64,000 nucleotides of DNA from Chinchilla lanigera (lineage: Eukaryota; Chordata; Mammalia; Rodentia; Chinchillidae), in the NCBI RefSeq assembly GCF_000276665.1, contig NW_004955476.1, positions 9,216,248 to 9,280,247 of the forward strand, in the 5' to 3' direction. This document shows, piece by piece, positions 9,801 through 21,734 of the stretch. Position 1 is the stretch's first letter; each line of letters begins with the position of its first letter. The position numbers were made by a program, and so were the translations under genes. The notes beneath the pieces are model-generated. The model was given only the letters and a program-made list of their open reading frames with translations, was not told where the DNA came from and ran no database searches.

Positions 9801-12084
9801 TATAAACACTCCCAAACTTCATTTGTTTTCACCTCCAAGAAGGAGATTTAGTTGCACCTAAAACTCGACTCGGTTTTAGATTCTTATTTTCACACTTAGT
9901 GAAATAAGAATCAAGTGGGAGAGAAATAAAACAATGCTTTCATTCTTGCATCATTTAAAAAAAAAAAAAAGACCTCCAGTCTCTGAACACGGTGATCTAA
10001 TCGTGCTCTGCTGTATTTGATTTCCTCTGCGGTGGACGCTCTTATCGGACTATCAGACGGGGGTCACGACGTGGAGGCTCTGTGCTCACTTTTATCTACA
10101 CTTCTCCGGCAATCTGCACAGTGCACTCCGTATCAGGCCTGCCTTATCTGCCCTCTGAAATATTTTTCTGTTAATCACCAGATAATTCAATGGAGACAGT
10201 GATTGTGCCTTAAATATAACTGAATGTCTAGAGTTTCTTTTTGATGTCCTAATATCCTCATGATACATTTATCTTTGTGTGTATGTCTCTCTTTGACCTT
10301 TTAGAATTTGCCAGCAGCTTTTCAAACATCACATGTCACACAATTTTGTGATAAATCATCTAAACCCACAATATAATAAAATAAGTATTACTCTCTAATT
10401 TTAAACTAAAGATCAGCCTTTTAAACAGCTTCGCTTACATGTGATCAGACTGGACTTACAGGAAGGGATGTTTCCTTTTTTTAAAAGTTGGGGCATTTGG
10501 AAAGGGGATTATTATTGTGCTTTTGCGGCAAATCTGAATTTATTCATTTCTGTGCTATCTTCAGTGATATTGAAATTTAAATCTCTCGTTAATATCGAGG
10601 GCCCCTTACCCGGGGGACAGGCTACATTCCGCACCTTTTCAGAGAGTCCAGAGGCTGCATCCTCATCAGGGAGCAAAAGGGAGTGTTGGAGAGAAAGACC
10701 ACAGGCAGGCAGTCCCTACTCAGTCACAGACAGGCGGGTATTTTCTTAGTGACCCGAGCTTTGTGTGATGCCTTTGGCCACTAGGCTGGCAGACAGAGCG
10801 CATGTGGTGGCAGCACCCAGTTACACCACAGCACAGAGCGCAGAGCACCCCGTGTATCTCCCCGGGCTCTGTCCCAGGAAGAGTAGGGCCTGTGTGTCCC
10901 TCTCAGAAGCCGGTCCGTAGCGCTTGGTGGCTCGCTCATTATTCCGTTCAGTGCGCTGCAGAGGTAGAAGAATAAAAAGAGTCATTGTTCACATTTCCGT
11001 GTCATTTGACTCAGGCGTGTTGAAAGGGTAGTTTTTGTACCAGGGAAATGAAGATTTGATCCTGCACTGCTAAAATAAATATTTTTACTCAGTATGATCT
11101 AAATGAACAGCGGACTCTACTATTTTTTTTCTTTCTCCTGGTATTTTCTCTTCTCATTAAAATCTCTGATGGTGCTTTGTCATAGTTTCCACAGACAACA
11201 GGCTCTTACGCTCATTATATGCAGCTCTGAGATTTGAGACAAAGGTCACTGAAAGAAGAGAAAATTATGTTAAATAAAACTCAGGAAGAAATTTGAATAT
11301 GACAACAACTATATATCTGTTATATATATAATGAGCTTTGACTACTTTTCTGTAGTAGAAAATCTAAAGCATTAAATAAAATTCTTTAACTATTAAACTA
11401 TTATCTCATAAAATGTTACATGTAATTTCTTATTTATTTATCTCCTTTGGGGAATGTGCTTAATGAACATATTGACTATGCTGCAGCCACAGGAGTATTA
11501 TACATCTTTCTAAGTAGATTTATTGTCTGGAGGGACAGGAGGGATAATGTACAGAGGAAGATGTAAATAAAATTTAAATTCATTGCAAATACAGAATAAG
11601 AGCCACTCAAACATGCAATCGGTCTTAACAAGGTAAAAAAACAGGTGAATTCTATCTTTTGTAGACTCAAATGTAAAACCTGATGCATGAGAAAGCCGTA
11701 ATGGTAACCCTGTGGCTATGTAGTAACACTATTGTCACTTGTGGAACACTCTCTGTGCACCGGGTGTGTACTAAACATCATCTTTATGTTATATGCGAGT
11801 CACCCAGAGATGAGCCCTCAGTTTGTAATAACTTTGGGAGCTGATTCATTCTCTACCCCTTTTCTAGCCTGTGAGGTATTTTCACTAGCTGTATTTATAG
11901 ACTGGCATCGCTTCTATGTGGTCCTCGGAGCACCCTGGGAGGGCAGAAGGTGGAACCCTCATCTCTACTGTGCAGAGTTAGGTCTTGACTAAGTCTCCCA
12001 CCAGAGTTCCAGTTTAGAATCCCTGACAAAGGCCTTCATGGGGCCCAGGAAATCTCATTGCTCCGTGATTTTCTTCTGGACAGC
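9801..12084. other. Repeat-free block, candidate regulatory sequence
   Basis: Over 2 kb without a recognisable transposon, which is unusual for this window. The 9880-10700 part contains dense motif-like strings such as CTTATCTGCC (GATA-type), TTAATCACCAGATAATTC, TGATAAATCATC and TTATTCATTTCTGTGC. Frames at 10017-10202 and 10441-10749 are short and have no domain content. I infer candidate enhancer or conserved noncoding sequence. Conservation cannot be measured here. Confidence 0.4.
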
Positions 12085-12725
12085 TATGATTTTGTTTTCA
12101 TTTATTAATTTTTTTATTAATACATGTTTTCAGTACAAAATATCTACTCTCCTTGTGTGCAGCTGGAACACGTATGCAACACATCCTCATTCTTCTCATC
12201 TCCTACCCATCCCTCTGTCCCTTCCCCCTCCATGTCTTGGTCCCCTTCCCATTTGAGAAAGATGTACCTCCCTGCTTTCTATTTTTTGTCATTTATTTTT
12301 GCTCTTTATTCATAGTTTCAATTTTTCATATAAGAGAAAACAGATATTTAAACTTGCGTGTCTGATTTATTTCACTTAATGCCATGGTCTCTTGCTGCAT
12401 CCACTTTCCTTCAGACGACTCATTTATCCTTCTTTACGGCAGGGTGGTGCTCCACTGTGTTGCACAGAATGGTATTTATAATGCTGCATCTGCTTTATCC
12501 GTTCATCCTACTGAAGGCTGTTTCCAGTATTGAGCTAGTATAAGTTGTGCTGCTGTAAATATGGATATGCCCATGCCACTGTAATATGATGTCTTTAACT
12601 CTCTGGGGAAAGATACCTAAAAGGAGAATAGCTAGGTCAAATGGAGCTCCTAGTTTTAGTTTGTTAAGGACTCTCCATACCGATTTCCATAGTGGTTGTA
12701 TTAGTTTACATTCCCATTAGCAACT
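12085..12725 (-). mobile_element. L1 3' end, 5'-truncated
   Basis: Reverse complement of an L1 3' end. It has an A/T-rich tail side at 12085-12120, the pyrimidine-rich 3' UTR (TCTCATCTCCTACCCATCCC), and the ORF2 end with landmarks TGCTGCTGTAAATATGG, AGATACCTAAAAGGAGAATAG and CCATAGTGGTTGTATTAG. Truncated at 12725. The 3' UTR is related to that of the L1 starting near 15705. Confidence 0.88.
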
Positions 12726-14402
12726 TTTTGGGTTTTTTTACATTAAAACTGAATTATCTAAACATTGTGTTGTATGTGTTTTGTAAGAGTACTATATAAT
12801 TTTATGAATAAGATAATAGCCAAATAGCCATGGAAGAACATAACTATAGGAAAAAAGTGGCCAAGTTGTTGAGCAATTATAGAAAGTGATGGCTTTCTGT
12901 GTTTTACAGTTTTAATCAATATTAACTATTGAAGAAATTGTACCCATTTATTATGGGACATGGCATTGTTTTAGCACTAGTGGCTATCAATATTAGAGTT
13001 TAGGAACAAACAAAACTTAGCTGTTGTTTGTTTTTGTAACTGACAGGGGTTCCACTATTATTTCTGCTCATTAACCCTATAAAGCATCTTTCACTCTCAA
13101 ACTGTCCAAGAATACAATTATCTTCCTTGTACTATATGAAAAGTTGATCATGGATAAGCCTTACGATCAGTCCAAAATTGTGCACATGGGTGAGTACTGA
13201 AGTCATGACACAAACTTAATTCTGCCTGGCTCCAAAAGCTAATGTTTTCAGGGCCTGCTGCAGGATCAGTAGTTGTATAGTAAATAGCTCGCTCACCAAG
13301 CGAGAGTTTATAAACCTCTTCCAGTAATTGTGACCCCTTCCAGAATACTTTTGGATATTGTCATTTGGTCTTACTGTACTTATGAGGCTCACAAAATAAA
13401 GTTTCAGGACTTTGCAGTCATCTCTGAACATAACTTGATCATCTATGTTCTTGATAAGAGTTGCTACTGACTGAAATCTGCAAAACCTCGAAGAAGACCA
13501 AAATTTTGGCATCTTTCCTATTTTTTTCTTTTAAGAAAATAAGACACAGACCCTGGATACTGAACATGAAGTCTCTAAATAGCTTTGGACAAAGACAATA
13601 TTGTTGTCTCCCAATTAAAAATTCACCACCCATTCCTTTCGATGTTAAATTCCGTCCATCTGTTCAAAAGCATTCTTGTCCAGCATATTCTCAGGGATCT
13701 TAGCATTTGGGGGATTCTGAGATACAATGACTTAGAAAAGATACAACGGGGAAGTTAGAAGAATTGTATTTTGCCAGAAAAATTTTTTAAAGAGTAAATT
13801 CCATAGGAGGCAGTGGAATAACATTTTCAGTTCTAAGGGCAAATAGCCTCCCATTTCAAACTCTCTGCCAGTCACCTCTGCCTTAGCTGGGCACGTGGGG
13901 CCCATCTTTGGGTAAGTGGGTGGGGGTGCAAGTGGAGAGCAGCCAGGTCTCCTCGGAGAGGGCTGTGGGGACCTTTGCCAGCTGGAGGGAGAGAGGCTCA
14001 GGGCGGACTGCAGCCCCGAGAGCGTTTTGAAACAAGAACGGTGGAGAATGAGTAAAGCAGTCACCTGCAGGAGGCAGAAGAAAGCAGCGTAGGCTTGAAA
14101 GGAGTGAAAAGAAATAGGAAGTGGAGAAAATAAGAGAAAACAACAAGAGAGAGAGAACTGGAAGTTAAGAGCCGGATACCTGCACAGATTAATGCAGTGC
14201 ACGAGCCGACAAGATTGAGCATAAGGAAAGGAACACAAATGAGCAATGTTAGGAACAAAAAGAGTAACTTTGGATGTATTGAAAACGGCAAGACTAAGAA
14301 ACTGTTGCAAGCAACTCTGTCTGACTACGATGGAAACCTTGCAAATGACTGACTGGGAGAAAATCATGAATTACCAAAATTAAATCAAGCAGAAGTAGCG
14401 AG
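12726..14402. other. Unassigned single-copy sequence
   Basis: No repeat landmarks. A 211-codon minus-strand frame (13732-14367) crosses the pyrimidine-rich strand of this block. Its product is rich in Phe, Leu, Ser and Cys without an ordered domain, and I treat it as chance. A GC-richer patch lies near 13890-14050. Confidence 0.45.
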
Positions 14403-14490
14403 GGCGGGGGATCTAGCTCAGTGGCATCAGTGCCTGCCTGGCAAGTGTAAGGTCTGGAGTTCAATTCCTGGTACAAAAAAAAAAAAAAGA
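14403..14490 (+). mobile_element. ID-like SINE
   Basis: A tRNA-derived unit with an A-box-like TAGCTCAGTGG at about 14414 and a B-box-like GAGTTCAATTCC at about 14457. It contains GCCTGCCTGGCAAGTG, and a poly-A tail follows a GGTAC end. The internal RNA polymerase III promoter boxes look intact. Confidence 0.9.
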
Positions 14491-14605
14491 AAAAGGAAGT
14501 AGAGATAGAGATGATAGAGATAGAGATAGAGACAGAGATGATACAACAGGGAAGAGAGTTTGAGATAGAGAGCGAGCCATGTGAGAGAGAGAGAGAGAGG
14601 TGGCA
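14491..14605. repeat. GAGATA / GA simple repeat
   Basis: Imperfect GATAGA and GAGATA units grade into pure GA at 14582-14600, directly downstream of the ID poly-A tail. This is a common place for microsatellite growth. Confidence 0.88.
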
Positions 14606-14889
14606 CTGGAGAAATTGTCAGTAATGAGAACTTTATTCACCAAAGTATCAGGACTAGACAAGCGCCTTCACAACTAACACATAGGAACTACTCCAAAGCT
14701 TAGGGTGAGAGAGGAAGCTCCTCACCTAACGCCCTGGACTTTTCCAACTAAGGTTTTAACCAGAAGATTATAGACCTCTCACCAATGAACATGAATGCAA
14801 AAACTTAAATAGTGTATTAGGTTAGTAAATACAATATGTGTATAAAACACATACTGACCAAGTAAGGTCTATCTCAAGAATACAAAGAC

Positions 14890-15080
14890 AAGCCAGAAGT
14901 GATGGTGCATGGCTTTCATCTCAGTACTCTAGAAGGCTGAGACAGGAGGATTGCCCGGCCTGAGAGAGTTAGTGGCTTAGCAGGAACTGGTCTCAAAAAT
15001 TCATTCATTCATTCATTTAAAAAGCTAAAGGTGTAGCTCAGTGTGGAGGCCTTGGTTCTAATCCTCAGTATCCAAAAATA
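14890..15080 (+). mobile_element. B1-ID type dimeric SINE
   Basis: 7SL-like left part (GTGATGGTGCATGGCTTTC, AAGGCTGAGACAGGAGGATTG), an ATTC tetramer linker near 15000, and an ID-like right part (AAAGGTGTAGCTCAGTG, GGTTCTAATCCTCAG). More diverged than the copy at 6241. Confidence 0.82.
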
Positions 15081-15704
15081 TTAAAAGGAGATGGCTGTCA
15101 TTGAAACTGTCCAATGCCTGATCAGATGCAGGCAACAGGAAATTGTGTAATGGCTTGAACAAATAGGCATTTATCTCACCAGCACATGAGAAGTCCAGGG
15201 TGGTCAGCACTGCTGGGCCCAGGAGTCATCAACCTCAGGACTGGTTACTTTTCAGCCAGCTCAGCAATGGGCCCAGGCTCGAGGAGAAGGGAATGATAGG
15301 GAAGGATTCTACCTGCTGCTTCCCCTTGACTTTGCCCAGCACCCTGAGCAGATTTCCATGTACAACCACCTGGCACTGCAGCCAAAGTGCCCCTGTACCA
15401 GAGCGGGAGATGCGGTGACGGTGAGGAGTGCAGTCTCAACACTGCTGCAGGCTGGAGCAAGGCCAGGGGCCAGTGAGCAAGGGGAACTGGTCACCGCCTC
15501 AAAGGCGTGACTGCCTCCCACCCAGAGAAGCAACTCACCATGCGAACGTTCACAGGCTCATCCTATTGGATGCCAAACAGCAGTTAGCAAAATAATGAAA
15601 ATTACTAGCAAACTAGAAACTTTAGGAGACGTCCTTAACACAGTAAAAAACAAACTCCAACGCCCTCTGGGAAAGATGACATTGAGTGCTAAAACGTCAG
15701 AAAT
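15081..15704. other. Unassigned, with a possible L1 scrap
   Basis: Mostly unrecognised. At 15590-15690 the plus strand resembles an ORF2 stretch (AGCAAACTAGAAACTTTAGG), which could be the left part of an older plus-strand L1 interrupted by the minus-strand L1 that follows. Confidence 0.35.
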
Positions 15705-16874
15705 AATTCTCTCTATAGTGATTAGTATATATTTGCGATACACAGTAATCACATTCAGCTTGGGTTTGTTGCGTACACATATCACATCCTGATCATTTTT
15801 ACTCCTTCTTCACTTTAACCCCCCTCGCTCCATCCTGCCCCATCTTTGAACCTCTACTTTCCTGTTTTGTAAGCCATCCTTTTTATTTTATTCTTTGAAT
15901 TATATATATTTTAGGTCTTTCCTATAAGAGAAGCCTTGAGATATTTAGCCTTCTGTGTCCGAGTTCATTTAGTATTATGGTTTCAAGATGCATCCACTTC
16001 CCTGCAAATGACTCAAGACCATTCTTCTTTCTGGCAAAGCAGTATTCCCTGGTGTGTAAATACCACATTTTCTTTTTTCATTCATCTATTGTTGAATATG
16101 TAGGTCACTTTCAATATTTAACTATTATGAATTGTGCTGCTATAGACATGGATGTGCATGGATCACTGTGAAATAATGTCTTTATTTCTCTCACATTCAT
16201 TGTTCCTGTTTTAGTATATAGATCTTTGATTTATTTTGATTTTATTATGGTACAAAAGGAAAGCTTTGGATCTAGATTCAATCTTCCACATGTAGATAAC
16301 CAGTTTTCTCAGCACCATTTGTTAAAAAGATTATTGTTTCTCTGGTATATATTATCTACCCCTTTTTAGAAAGTCAGATGGCTGAAAGTGCTTGGGGCTG
16401 CTTCTACATTCTGTATTCTACTCCACTGGTCAACATGTCTGCTTTTGCGCCAGTACCATGCTGTTTTATTACTGTAGCTTTGCAGTATAATTTGAAGCCT
16501 TGTCATGCTTTCTGCCTTCCCCTTGTTGCTCAGGGTAGCTTTAGTTATTCTGGTTCCAAATAAATATTACAATTGCTTTTTCTACTTCTGTGGAAAAAGA
16601 TGATGGTACTTGATTGGAATTATATTAAATCTATGCATCATTTCTGATAATATAGCCATTTTGATGTTGGTTCTGCCTATCTAAGAACAGGAAATATCTT
16701 TCCATTTTCTAATGTTCTCTTCAATATCTTTTTCAAAGCAATACTGTTTTCAGTACGGAGGTCTTTCGTTTCCTTGGTTAGGTTGATGCCTAGATGTTCA
16801 ATTTTTTGGAAACAATTGTGAGAGAGATGCTTTTCCTGATTTCTCAGTGGGCTCATTCTTGGTGGATGAGAACA

Positions 16875-17841
16875 CTATTGGTTTTTGTGATTGAGAGTAC
16901 TGTATTGAACAGGAGTGGTAAGAGAAGACATTTGCTTTGTTGCTGATTTTTGTGGAAATGCTTTCAGTTTTTCCTTCTTTAGTAGGGTGTTAGCAGTGGG
17001 TTTTCTATATATGAATTTCTTTTCAAGGTAAAGTCCTTCTATGCCGATGTCCATCAAGGTTTTTATCATAAATAGGTGTTGAATTTTGACAAAGACATTT
17101 TCTACATCTATTGAGAGGATTGTATGATTTTCTCCCTACTTATGCTTGTGTGATATGTTACATTTATTGATTTACATATGTTGAATCCTCCATGCATCCC
17201 TGGAGTAAAGCCAGCTTGGTCACAGTGTGTGATATTTTTAGTGATTATTTGTACTCTCTTTGCAAGGATCTTACTGAGGATTTTTGCATATATGTTCACG
17301 AAAGAAATTGGTCTTTTGTTGTTGTTGTTAAGTTCTGGTCCAATTTTAGTATCAGGGTAATCTTAGCTTGAAGGAGTGAGTTTGGCAGAACTCTTTCCCT
17401 TTGAGTCTCATGGAAGAGTTTTGAAGGTGTTGGCATTAATTCTTCCATGAACTTCTAGTAAAATTCAGCAGCAAATCCATCTGGCCCTGGGCTTCCCTTA
17501 ATAGGGATTTTATTACTGCCTCAACTTTATTGCCTATTTTTGGTCCATTCAGGAGTTTTATATCTTCTTGGTTCAATTTTAGCAATCTATATGTATCTAG
17601 AAATTTATTCACTTGTTGTAGATTCTCCAGTTTATTGGAATATAGGTTTTTGAAGAAGTTTCTTACAGTCTTCTGATTTCAGTGATGTCCACTCTTGTTT
17701 TCCCCTTTGGATATTTAATAGTATGATGTGGGTATTTTCTTGCCTTCTTTTGGTAAGTTTGGCTAAGGGTTTACCTACTTTAATTATCCTTTCAAATAAC
17801 CAACTCTTTGATTCATTGGTCCTTCTACAATAAGTCCCCAA
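16875..17841 (-). pseudogene. L1 ORF2 reverse-transcriptase remnant
   Basis: Broken minus-strand frames encode ORF2-like peptides. The frame at 17632-17841 holds a KPLAKLTKRRQENTHI-type segment. The frame at 17108-17299 holds the [13 protein letters not shown]...[19 protein letters not shown] region of the reverse transcriptase. The frame at 16875-17069 holds a NTLLKKEKLKAFPQKS-type segment. Order and spacing fit ORF2, but frameshifts and stops separate them. Confidence 0.85.
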
Positions 17842-18125
17842 TTTAAGAACAAGTTTCTTCCTGGGAGAAGATTTGATAAATCAGATTTGCTTACAAGTCT
17901 GAGAAAGTGAGTCTTATATATCTTTGACACAAATATACAATGTTAAATATAAAAAGCCAAACCCACACACAAAAGTACTGTAAATAAACTAATTTTACTT
18001 TTACAGCCTTAAAATGGTGGTATGGTACTTCCACAATTTTTTTCGTATACAAATGAATATTCATCATTTGAGGTTTGTGTATCTGTGTATCAACACATGA
18101 ATGTTCATAAGTCAGGGACTTACTG
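17828..18125. mobile_element. Non-autonomous TA-target DNA transposon (pogo/mariner-like) in L1
   Basis: A 298-bp AT-rich unit with terminal inverted repeats. The left end CAATAAGTCCCCAATTTAAG pairs with the reverse complement of the right end, CAGTAAGTCCCTGACTTATG. It is flanked on both sides by TA (17826-17827 and 18126-18127). L1 sequence continues directly on each side, so it inserted after the L1. There is no transposase frame. A related, internally deleted copy lies at 31232-31373. The family name is not certain; the structure fits a Tigger/mariner-type MITE. Confidence 0.75.
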
Positions 18126-19014
18126 TATTTTTTTAAGTTTTAATTTCATTAATTTCTGTTCTGATGTTCATAATATCCTTGCTTGTATAAGTTTTGGATT
18201 TGGATTCCTCTTTTTTCTAGGATGTTTAGGTGCATTATTGGGTTATTTATTTGGAATTCCCCTATGTTTCTAATGTGGCCATTCACAGCTATAAACTCTC
18301 TTCTTAGGGCTGCTTTCATCATGTCCCTTAGGTTTTAGCTTATTGTGCTGCTATTGTCATTTGGTTCTAGGAAAGTTTTATTTCTTCCTTAATTTCTTCT
18401 GTGACCCATTGATTATTCAAGAGAATATTATTTAGTCTTCATGTGTTTGCATAGAATCAGTGATTTCTTTTGCTGTTGATTTATACTTCCCTTCGACTAA
18501 GGTCTGATAGCACACATGACATTGTTTTAAATCTTTTGTATTTACTTAAACATGCCTTATGACCGAAGGTATAGTTTATTTTGGAGAAATCTCCATATGC
18601 TGTGGAGAAAAATGTATATTCTCTTCTTGGATGAAACACTGTACATATCTTTTAAGTACTTTGTTCAAGGGTGTAGTTCAACTCTGGTATTTCTTTGTTG
18701 TTTTTTTTTTGGTCTGGTTAAACTGTTTTTGTGAGAGTTAAGTATTGAAGTTCCCCACTATGATTATGTTGATGTTCATCTGACCTTTTACACCCAGTAG
18801 TATTTGTTTTACAAAATTGGGTGCACTAGCATTCATATCTATTTACAGTTGTTGTCTCTTCCTGGTGAAGTGCTCCCTTTACCAGTATATAGTGACCTTC
18901 TTTGTCTCTTCTGATCAGTTTTAGCTTGAAGTCTACTTTGTCTAAAGAGAGGATAAGTACTCCTGCTTGCATTCAAATGCCTGTTGTATGGAGTATCATT
19001 TTCCATCCTTTTGT

Positions 19015-19630
19015 TGTAGGCAGTTGAGTTAGACAGAAATATTATAGGCAGTCAGATATTATAGGGCCTCAAAGGAGCCAGTATGGAAGACAAGATACCT
19101 TGCAAATGGAGAGGTGGTACTTGCTGTGGGCCAGATCTCAAAACAAAGTTTAAACAAACACACCCACATACCTCCCTACGAATGGACCTCAGGGATTGAT
19201 ATCCTAAATAGGTAGCAATCACCTTGAAGAGTCCCTGACCCAATGCTTTACAGGAAAAGTGCCTGTTCTGTATTCACACCTGCTTGCTACGTTACTCTCT
19301 TCCCCATTTGATCCCTATTTAATCAGTTTTACCTGAACAATTCTTATTGGCTGACCACAGTTTTGTCCCACCTCATACTCACCTTGTGATTTCCCATTCT
19401 TACCCCACCTTGGACCCACCTCACCTTGTTGTTTTGCTCTATAAAATCCCTGGAAAAGGCAGTGTCCTTGGCAATCCATTGGGGCCCCCGTTTGTCCCTC
19501 TCTAGAGCAGAAGCTTTCTTTCCCTCAATAAACTCTGCTCTTAACCTCCATTGTTCCTAAGATTCATTCTTCGATTTTTAGAGAACACGAACTCGTCCCA
19601 GATATCATTCAGGTTGGGAGTTTCGTTCCC
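19015..19630 (+). mobile_element. Retroviral-type solo LTR in L1
   Basis: A foreign 0.6-kb block interrupts L1, which resumes near 19635. It has LTR architecture in the plus direction: a CTATAAAATCCC TATA box at about 19438, a CTCAATAAACTC poly-A signal at 19527-19532, then a GC-balanced U5-like part. The AACTCGTCCCAGAT string near 19590 recalls the LTR/primer-binding-site junction of gammaretrovirus-like (ERV1) elements, so a few leader bases may be included. No coding sequence. Confidence 0.65.
19437..19532 (+). promoter_or_regulatory. LTR TATA box and poly-A signal
   Basis: TATA box TATAAAA at about 19439-19445 and AATAAA at 19527-19532, about 85 bases apart. That is the spacing expected of U3/R signals in a retroviral LTR. 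Whether it still drives transcription cannot be seen. Confidence 0.55.
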
Positions 19631-20208
19631 ATGTATCACTTTCACTTCTAATCCATGCGTTTCTTTATAGATGAGATGAGTCTCTAGGGATCATATTGTG
19701 GGTTTTTGTTTTTGACGCAGTCTGTCTGTTTGTGTCTTTTAATTGGGGAATTAAGACCATTTACACTGAGCGTTCTTACCAAAAGACACTGACTAAATCC
19801 TGTAATTTTATTATTTTTCTGCTGCTGATTTTTTTCTTTTGCTCTTCTGCTCATCTGCCTGTCCTGCTAGGTGCATTCTTTCCTTTGGGCTCTTTGGTGG
19901 TGTTGGCTTCCTCATCTCCTTTGAGTACTTTTGCAGCACTGCCTTGCTGGCCATGAATTCCTTCAGGTACTCTTTGTCAGAGAAAGTCTTTACGGCACCA
20001 TTAAACTTGAAAGATGGTTTTGTGTACTAATAGTGGTTGACAGTTATTTTCTTCTGGGTCTTAAAAAACTTTGCCTCAAGCTGTCTTGGAACTTGAGATT
20101 TGTGTTGAGAAATCTGCTATTATTCTGATAGACTTGCTTTTATAAGTTAGTGTTTTTCTATAATAGCTTTTGACATCCTGCCCTAGTGCTGGGTTTCTGG
20201 AATTTTAA

Positions 20209-20400
20209 CTAGGATGAAGTTCTTTTCTGGTGGTGGCTATTTGGGGTTCCTTGTGTCTCATCTACCTGAAAGTTGAATTCTTTTCCTTGAATTGGAAAAT
20301 TATCTGCCTTGATTTTGGTAAATAAACTGTTTATATACTCTGTGTCATCTTCTAATTTTTTCTTGACTCCTATAATTCTTAGGTTAGATTTTTGAGTCAT
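20209..20400 (-). pseudogene. L1 ORF1 protein remnant
   Basis: A 63-codon minus-strand frame starts MTQKSNLRIIGV and continues with DNFPIQ and DETQGTPN-type motifs. These match the RNA-recognition part of the L1 ORF1 protein (NLRIIGV, then the ENFP and RTPN region). The rest of ORF1 upstream is missing, which marks the 5' truncation of the L1. Confidence 0.75.
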
Positions 20401-20405
20401 GTAGC

Positions 20406-21734
20406 AGCGATTGAGTCCAATAGAAATAGTATCTTTAAAGTGAGGAACAAAACAAGGATGCCCATTATCTCTGATAAGGACAAGAATACATAATTAAGTA
20501 TGTGCATATTTTATATTATGTAAAATAAATTATTGTATAATTTATTCATTCACAGAAATGCCGTTCATCAATTAAAATTAATGCATGGTACTAGGTTTTC
20601 ATCAACACATATATACCTCAAGCATATACAAAAATATTGACTAGCCAGAGGATATATGTATGATATGATGTCATTGATGCAAAACTGGAAAACTGTGAAA
20701 GTACTATTACACACGGTTTATGGACAATTGCATTTTTTAGTAGAAGTAGAAACCATACCACCACTTTTTCATAGAAAAAAAATAGAAGTGAGAAAAATAA
20801 GGGCTACAAGAAGGTCTTTACTGATTAGATAATCCCCCACAAAAAAAGAATCTAAAGGAAATAAGAGAAAATGTATTAAATCTGGGTGCAAGATTGACAA
20901 TTTTTTATTCTTCTCTGCATTTTTAAAATGTTTTGCCTATTTGGTAAGTATTAAATCTCAAGGATGACTTGTGTCCCTGAGGATCCCATTTGACAAGTCG
21001 CAGAAGGCCTGAGATGGTTTGAGGCTTGCTTCCTGCGCTGTGCAGATCCCACCTGCTGTGCAGGGTGCTTGGGCTCTGCGTCCCATCTCCTAACCCCAGC
21101 CAGCTCCTTTCTGAGGCCCCTAACTTGGAAGCCTAAAGTTGTTTCTGGTGCTCGCTGCCTTTACAGAGCCCTGTAATAGTTTTCCTAGGTGGAAGGAAAG
21201 TATTCATCTTGCAGATTCATTCCCAAATGAGCAACTTAGAGCAAAAACTAATTGCTTCAGGCCCCAAGTGTTATTATAGCTTGTACTATGTAACATACAG
21301 ATCTACTCTTCTCCCCTCCTACTAGCAGACACAGGGCAATTTTCTCCAAGACTGGATCACATTCCCAGACGGTCAAAGCTGGAGAAGCCTCATTAGTGAT
21401 GCGCTGTGCTTGAAAGAAGCCATGCCCTACCACTGGCCAGGGCTCCCAGACTCCTGCTACTTCTGTGCACACATGAGCCCTGGTCCCTTTCTGTTTTCCT
21501 GTGTTCCTGGTGACTGGGGCTCCACCACTTCTCCCTCCCATCAGCAAAGTGATGGGAGGAGGGCAGAAAAAGCAAGAGGATTTGTAGAATCATTGGCACT
21601 TGACAGGTCTGGCTATGTAATTTGTGGGACCTAGTGCAAAAAAATTGGAAATCATTGTGCGCAAACCAGTTGTGTAAACCTGTGTCTCTGCACAGGTCAC
21701 ACAACCATGAAGCTGGGCTTGGAACCTGGTCTAC
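20406..21734. other. Unassigned, AT-rich then GC-balanced
   Basis: A short plus-strand L1-ORF2-like string (AAAGTGAGGAACAAAACAAGG) lies at about 20437. The remainder to 20950 is AT-rich and the part from 20970 is unique-looking. The 137-codon minus-strand frame at 21393-21806 is fed by the SINE at its end and is not gene-like. Confidence 0.4.

Larger units (their letters stand above)
15705..20405 (-). mobile_element. Long L1 remnant with ORF2 and partial ORF1
   Basis: The plus strand is a 4.7-kb reverse complement of an L1. The 3' UTR side is at about 15705-15830. The ORF2 C-terminal part (AACCAGTTTTCTCAGCACC) is near 16300, and reverse-transcriptase-coding sequence is near 16900-17850. The ORF2 5' half runs through 18130-19015 and 19635-20100, with an ORF1 scrap at 20209-20400. 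It is interrupted by a DNA transposon (17828-18125) and an LTR (about 19015-19630). Without them the L1 is about 3.8 kb. Many stops; not active. Confidence 0.88.

Noticed and set aside
13732..14367. 211-codon minus-strand open frame
   Set aside because: It reads the pyrimidine-rich strand and gives a Phe/Leu/Ser/Cys-rich peptide without order. No family is recognised and there are no flanking gene signals.
14403..14490. tRNA-like A and B boxes that could suggest a tRNA gene
   Set aside because: The cloverleaf cannot be completed and the unit ends in poly-A. The same unit recurs at 3331, 21735 and 27548, so it is an ID-type SINE.
19015..19630. Possible intact retrovirus
   Set aside because: Only LTR-type sequence is present. 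L1 resumes directly after it, and no gag, pol or env frame exists in the neighbourhood.
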